The translations under genes and the position numbers were made by a program. DNA of 64,000 bases, from contig NZ_JACZCQ010000001.1 in assembly GCF_014904705.1 (NCBI RefSeq), forward strand, positions 1 through 64,000, written 5' to 3'. Below, piece after piece: positions 60,469-64,000 of this stretch; position 1 is the stretch's first letter, and every line of letters begins with the position of its first letter. This stretch comes from Nisaea sediminum. GTDB lineage: Bacteria; Pseudomonadota; Alphaproteobacteria; Thalassobaculales; Thalassobaculaceae. Under the pieces are notes generated by a model, which saw only the letters and a program-made list of their open reading frames with translations, had not been told where the DNA came from and did not search any database.

Positions 60469-63400
60469 GTGCTGAGAAGAACCACCAAGATCGCCCTGGA
60501 AGTCGTTGCCGCGGTTTTTACGGGCCTCGTCGTCCTCTCGGCTCTGGTGTTCTGGCGTGCCAGCACTCAGCCGATTCCACTCGAATTCTTGAAGGACCGC
60601 GTTGCCGCGGCGCTTTCGCCGGCGGATCTCGGGTCGGCGTCGATCGGCGAACTCCGGATGGAATGGCGCGGCTGGAGCCGGCTCTTCGAAGTGAGGGTCA
60701 CCAGCCTCAAATTCGAGAACGAGGCGGGCGGCGTGATCCTCTTCGCTCCGTCGGCCGATATCGCTCTCTCCGGCCCGCGGCTCCTGCTTGGCGAGATCGC
60801 ACCCGTGCAGATCGCGGTCGACCAGCCGGTTCTGAATCTCGAGCGCCGCTCCGACGGCACCTACCAGCTCTATGGCGCCGCCCCCGGTGACGGAGGGGCC
60901 ATCGCAGGCGATCTCTTTTCCATCCTTCAGCAACCGACCGGAGACGGGGCTGCGGGGCTTGCCGGCCTGGAGCGGCTGGAACGGTTCCTGCTCCGGCGCG
61001 CGACCGTCCGCATGACGGACCACGCCGGCACGTTCGACAATCTCCGTCTGTCGGGCCTCGACAGTGTGTTTGCGAGGGAGCGCGACGGCTGGCGCGTGGA
61101 AGCCCGGGCCGACCTCACGCTCGGAGACGAGACCGTAGAGATCCGCGGTGACGGAAACTATTTCTTCCGCAGTCGGGAGCTCGACGGCTCGGTTCTGTTC
61201 CAGGGGTTGACCCCGGATCTGGTGCTGTCGAATCTGCCGCATTCCCCGGCGGATCTGGCCGTATCGAGCCGCCTCAGCGGCAGTATCGCCTTCTCGCTGG
61301 CGGACTTCCGCTCGCTTCTCAATGTGGACGTGATCGCCACCACGACAAAGGGAGAGGTTGCTTTCGGATCCGTCCTCCCGGCGCCGATCCCTTACGACAG
61401 CCTGCGCTTCCAGGTTGGCTACGACGCTCATGACGACGCTGTCACGCTGCGGAACTTCGTCCTCGAACGGGGCGGGATGACCGCCATGCTGAGTGGTTCC
61501 CTGCGCGATCTCGCGGCTCCCAAGCTGGAACTGCGGACCAAGGTCACCGGCATGCCGGTGGATGAGATCGAGGGGCTATGGCCCGCGGATCTCTTCGAAC
61601 TGGCGCGGGACTGGACGACCGGCAACCTGCTGTCGGGAACCGTCACCGAGATGGTCGCCACGCTCGACGGGGATCTGGAGGTGGGCGAGAAGACCCGGCT
61701 GCGCGATGTGTCGCTCGAAGGCTTCATGAGCTTCGACGGCGTGACCGTGCATTACCTCCGGCCGCTTCCTCCCGCCCTGGATGTCGGTGGCCGCGCGACT
61801 TTCACGGAAAAACGTATCGATGCGGAGGTGACGAAGGGACATCTCGGCGACATCCAGCTGAAGCGCGCCGATGTTTCGCTGACGGGAATCCACACGGTCA
61901 GCGACGATTATGCGAGCATCGAGGCCGAAATCGACGGCCCGATCTCGGAAATTCTCCGCGTTCTCGATACCGAACCCTTCGGCTACGCACGCGCACTCGG
62001 TCTGGCCCCCGAGGAAGTCGGCGGGACAGGGCGCGGGATTATGCGGTTCGAGATGCCTTTGCTCAGGAAAATGACCTTCGAGATGGTCGACCTTCAGGCC
62101 AGCGGTCAGTTCACCGGGGTCTCGCTGCCTACCCGGACGACCCGGTTGCCGTTCGAGAACGGGACGATGACCCTGGACCTCGACAAGACCGGCATGCTGC
62201 TCGACGGAACCGGCGATCTATCCGGGCAGCAGGCACAGATCGCCTTTCTGCAATCCTTCGAGGATGCGGCCGAGATTCGACGGCGCACACATGTCATCGT
62301 GCGTCCAGATGTGGATAAAATCGCGCAGCTTGGTCTCGACATGCGGCGGTTCGCCAGGGGCGAGGTCGAGCTCGATGCGACCATCCAGGAGCCGCGCGAC
62401 GGCGACATGCGGGTCGATCTGGTCATGGGGCTGCAGAAAACCGAGTTCAAGGTCGACGAACTCGGCTGGGAGAAGCCCGCGGGTGCCGCCGGGACATTCA
62501 GGGCGCAGATTCGTGCTCGCGACGATGCCGTCGTTGCGATCGATCAGTTCAGCGTCGCGACGGCGGATCTCGCGGCGTCGGGATCGGTGGAGTTCTCCGA
62601 CGACACATTGCGGCCGACCCGCTTCACGATCGATCAGCTGCAGCTCGGCAGGACCGACCTCTCAGGTGTCATCGCGGCCGACGGGGCGGGCGGCTACACC
62701 GCGAATGTGCAAGGTCCCTTCGCCGACCTTCGCAAGCTGGTGGAGAAGTTCGACGAGACGGAGGCGTCCTCCAAGGTTCCGCTGGTTGTGAACGCCCGGA
62801 TCGATCAGGTCCTTATCGGCAAGCTGGAGCCGATGAAGGACGTGACCCTGCTGATCGAGAACGACGGAAAGGGGAGGTTCTCGCTCGCGGCGAACGGTGT
62901 GATCGGAACCGAGCCTGCCGATCTCCTCTACAGCACGGCATCGGGAACTCCGCATTTCGATCTGAGCACTCAGAATGCGGGCAACGTGATGCAGGCTTTC
63001 GAGGGCTTCGACTCGATCTCCGGCGGCCGGCTGGTGGCTTCCGGCGAGATGGAGGAGCGCGAAGGTGGCCGGGGTTGGAACGTTTCGCTCACGGTGCTTG
63101 ATTTCGATCTGGTCGACGCTCCGGTGATGGCGCAGCTGCTGAGCGCGGTCTCCATAACCGGGCTGCCGGCGGTCGTGCAGGGGCGCGGCGTTCATTTCGA
63201 CAGGCTGGACGTGAACATGTATGTCAGCGACGAGAAACTCGTTCTGGACCGTTTGCTGGCCCAGGGGCGATCGCTCGGAATCTCGGCCTCCGGCGAGATT
63301 GATCGTATCATCGACGAGAGCGACCTGACCGGAATGGTGGTTCCCGCCTATGTGTTGAACCAGATCCTCGGCTCGATCCCCATTCTCGGCACACTGCTCA

Positions 63401-63591
63401 CCGGCGGCGAAGGCGAGGGGTTCCTCGCTTCCGAGTTCACGGTCAAGGGACCGCTGCAGCGGCCAGAGGTCACGGTCAATCCGCTGACGGCCCTGACGCC
63501 AGGGATCTTCCGCAATCTGTTCCGGCTCGAAGATGCGCGCCCGAAGGATCCGGAGCCGGCCGAACCGCCGGTCCCGGATCGCAGTCCCTGA
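60469..63591 (+). CDS. AsmA/YhdP-family (DUF3971) large envelope protein
   Basis: About 1040 residues from a GTG at 60469, preceded by AAGAG eight bases upstream; another GTG at 60460 is possible. The N-terminus is a basic-plus-hydrophobic anchor (VLRRTTKIALEVVAAVFTG), and the remainder is a repetitive beta-rich domain of the kind found in AsmA-like bridge proteins. The C-terminal end has the conserved SGEIDRIIDESDLTGMVVPAY and GSIPILGTLLTGGEGEGFLASEFTVKGPLQRPEV (quoted in part). These proteins span the periplasm and are thought to shuttle phospholipid to the outer membrane. The gene ends in a hairpin facing tyrS. Confidence 0.87.
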   Translation: MLRRTTKIALEVVAAVFTGLVVLSALVFWRASTQPIPLEFLKDRVAAALSPADLGSASIGELRMEWRGWSRLFEVRVTSLKFENEAGGVILFAPSADIALSGPRLLLGEIAPVQIAVDQPVLNLERRSDGTYQLYGAAPGDGGAIAGDLFSILQQPTGDGAAGLAGLERLERFLLRRATVRMTDHAGTFDNLRLSGLDSVFARERDGWRVEARADLTLGDETVEIRGDGNYFFRSRELDGSVLFQGLTPDLVLSNLPHSPADLAVSSRLSGSIAFSLADFRSLLNVDVIATTTKGEVAFGSVLPAPIPYDSLRFQVGYDAHDDAVTLRNFVLERGGMTAMLSGSLRDLAAPKLELRTKVTGMPVDEIEGLWPADLFELARDWTTGNLLSGTVTEMVATLDGDLEVGEKTRLRDVSLEGFMSFDGVTVHYLRPLPPALDVGGRATFTEKRIDAEVTKGHLGDIQLKRADVSLTGIHTVSDDYASIEAEIDGPISEILRVLDTEPFGYARALGLAPEEVGGTGRGIMRFEMPLLRKMTFEMVDLQASGQFTGVSLPTRTTRLPFENGTMTLDLDKTGMLLDGTGDLSGQQAQIAFLQSFEDAAEIRRRTHVIVRPDVDKIAQLGLDMRRFARGEVELDATIQEPRDGDMRVDLVMGLQKTEFKVDELGWEKPAGAAGTFRAQIRARDDAVVAIDQFSVATADLAASGSVEFSDDTLRPTRFTIDQLQLGRTDLSGVIAADGAGGYTANVQGPFADLRKLVEKFDETEASSKVPLVVNARIDQVLIGKLEPMKDVTLLIENDGKGRFSLAANGVIGTEPADLLYSTASGTPHFDLSTQNAGNVMQAFEGFDSISGGRLVASGEMEEREGGRGWNVSLTVLDFDLVDAPVMAQLLSAVSITGLPAVVQGRGVHFDRLDVNMYVSDEKLVLDRLLAQGRSLGISASGEIDRIIDESDLTGMVVPAYVLNQILGSIPILGTLLTGGEGEGFLASEFTVKGPLQRPEVTVNPLTALTPGIFRNLFRLEDARPKDPEPAEPPVPDRSP

Positions 63592-63602
63592 TCCGGGACC
63601 GG
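63568..63602. terminator. 13-bp stem-loop spanning the AsmA-like gene's stop codon
   Basis: CCGGTCCCGGATC (63568-63580) pairs perfectly with GATCCGGGACCGG (63590-63602), leaving a 9-nt loop. The TGA stop lies across the loop/right-arm junction (63589-63591). No long T-run follows. It lies between convergent genes (tyrS stop at 63617), so it can terminate or protect both transcripts. Confidence 0.72.
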
Positions 63603-63616
63603 TCGGGAAGATCCGG

Positions 63617-64000
63617 TCAGACTTCCAGCAGGACGTGCTTCTTCTTGCCCGAGGAGAGCTTGATCACACCGTCGGCGATGTCGCCGTCGCCGAGCTTCAG
63701 GTTCTCGTCTGTCACCTGAACGTCATTCACGCGGGCACCGCCACCCTTGATGAGCCGGCGCGCCTCGCCGCTGGATGCGGCGAAACCGGCGAGACGCAGG
63801 GCGTCGACGATCCAGAGGCCCTCGGCGAGCCGGGAGGCTTCGACCGGGACGCGCGGCAGACCTTCACCGAGCGCGCCCTGTTCGAAGGTCTTGCGCGCGG
63901 TCTCGGCCGCAGCCTCCGCTTCGTCCTTGCCATGCAGCAGCGTCGTCGCCTCGTTGGCGAGGACCTTCTTCGCCTCGTTCAGCTCAGCGCCTTCCAGCTT
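63617..64000 (-). CDS. tyrS: Tyrosyl-tRNA synthetase, C-terminal part
   Basis: The window's right edge cuts this gene; 127 codons of its 3' end remain, in frame to base 64000. The sequence KLEGAELNEAKKVLANEATTLLHG, DEAEAAAETARKTFEQG and the S4-type RNA-binding segment GFAASSGEARRLIKGGGARVNDVQV (given in part) followed by LSSGKKKHVLLEV are typical of the C-terminal, tRNA-binding domain of bacterial TyrS. The catalytic domain (HIGH, KMSKS) is outside. It charges tRNA-Tyr and is convergent with the AsmA-like gene. Confidence 0.9.
   Translation of the reverse strand, partial: KLEGAELNEAKKVLANEATTLLHGKDEAEAAAETARKTFEQGALGEGLPRVPVEASRLAEGLWIVDALRLAGFAASSGEARRLIKGGGARVNDVQVTDENLKLGDGDIADGVIKLSSGKKKHVLLEV

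Overview
The window is a dense, GC-rich (low 60s percent by eye) bacterial chromosome segment. The gene set points to an alphaproteobacterium of the Rhodospirillales type: a MLSIHTN-type flagellin, fliG, glnE, a YhdP/AsmA-like protein, a DUF455 protein next to a DUF5939-type cyclase, a TAT-exported polyamine-type binding protein and many LysR/Lrp regulators. No species is assigned. No rRNA, CRISPR array, prophage or classical insertion sequence is visible. One tRNA (Arg, CCT) is present.

Layout. (1) 1-13196 is a sugar/surface-glycan region: a truncated SDR epimerase, a DegT aminotransferase, an FkbM methyltransferase, a radical SAM/SPASM protein, a class I methyltransferase, and a tightly packed minus-strand operon (13196 to 4920). 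In transcription order the operon encodes a nucleotidyltransferase-PfkB kinase fusion, a Gfo/Idh oxidoreductase, a UDP-glucose-dehydrogenase-like protein lacking the catalytic Cys, an SDR lacking YxxxK, a methyltransferase, a GDP-mannose-dehydratase-like SDR, and a transketolase split into two overlapping genes. This reads as a pathway for an unusual nucleotide-activated sugar. (2) 13624-22508 is a nitrogen-scavenging module: two DUF1028 paralogues, an N-carbamoyl-D-amino-acid-hydrolase-like enzyme with all three catalytic residues, a LysR regulator, a complete polyamine-type ABC importer and a DAO-type flavin oxidase. (3) 22636-24926 is katG with a PerR/Fur-family-like palindrome over its promoter and a strong terminator.

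(4) 24924-31712 is catabolic: LysR, a two-subunit sulfopyruvate-decarboxylase-like TPP enzyme, acyl-CoA dehydrogenase, CoA-transferase, an MHS-type MFS transporter and a 3-hydroxyisobutyrate-dehydrogenase-like enzyme. (5) 31732-41536 is mixed: an RTX protein divergent from a membrane-anchored LuxR-type regulator, tRNA-Arg, small membrane and ParB-like proteins, an FNT channel, a hydratase coupled to a DUF547 lipoprotein, a Usp protein, fliG, a DksA/TraR zinc-finger protein, a Rieske oxygenase and a PNPOx-fold protein. (6) 41569-46920 holds a LysR regulator, a 1207-residue fused double ABC exporter and three copies of an ~86-bp palindromic repeat. Two copies in opposite orientation bracket a tiny GIY-YIG nuclease gene and give the 514-bp unit perfect 38-bp terminal inverted repeats.

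(7) 46961-64000 is largely housekeeping: M20 peptidase, DUF5939-type cyclase overlapping a DUF455 gene, hisI, cytidine deaminase, RidA/Lrp pair, flagellin with a sigma-54-like promoter, GFA and cupin proteins, Bcp peroxiredoxin, glnE-recQ, a giant AsmA-like protein and the 3' end of tyrS.

The most novel items are the GIY-YIG/inverted-repeat cassette, the split-transketolase sugar operon with two enzymes missing catalytic residues, the DUF1028/carbamoylase/oxidase module and the PerR-like box at katG.
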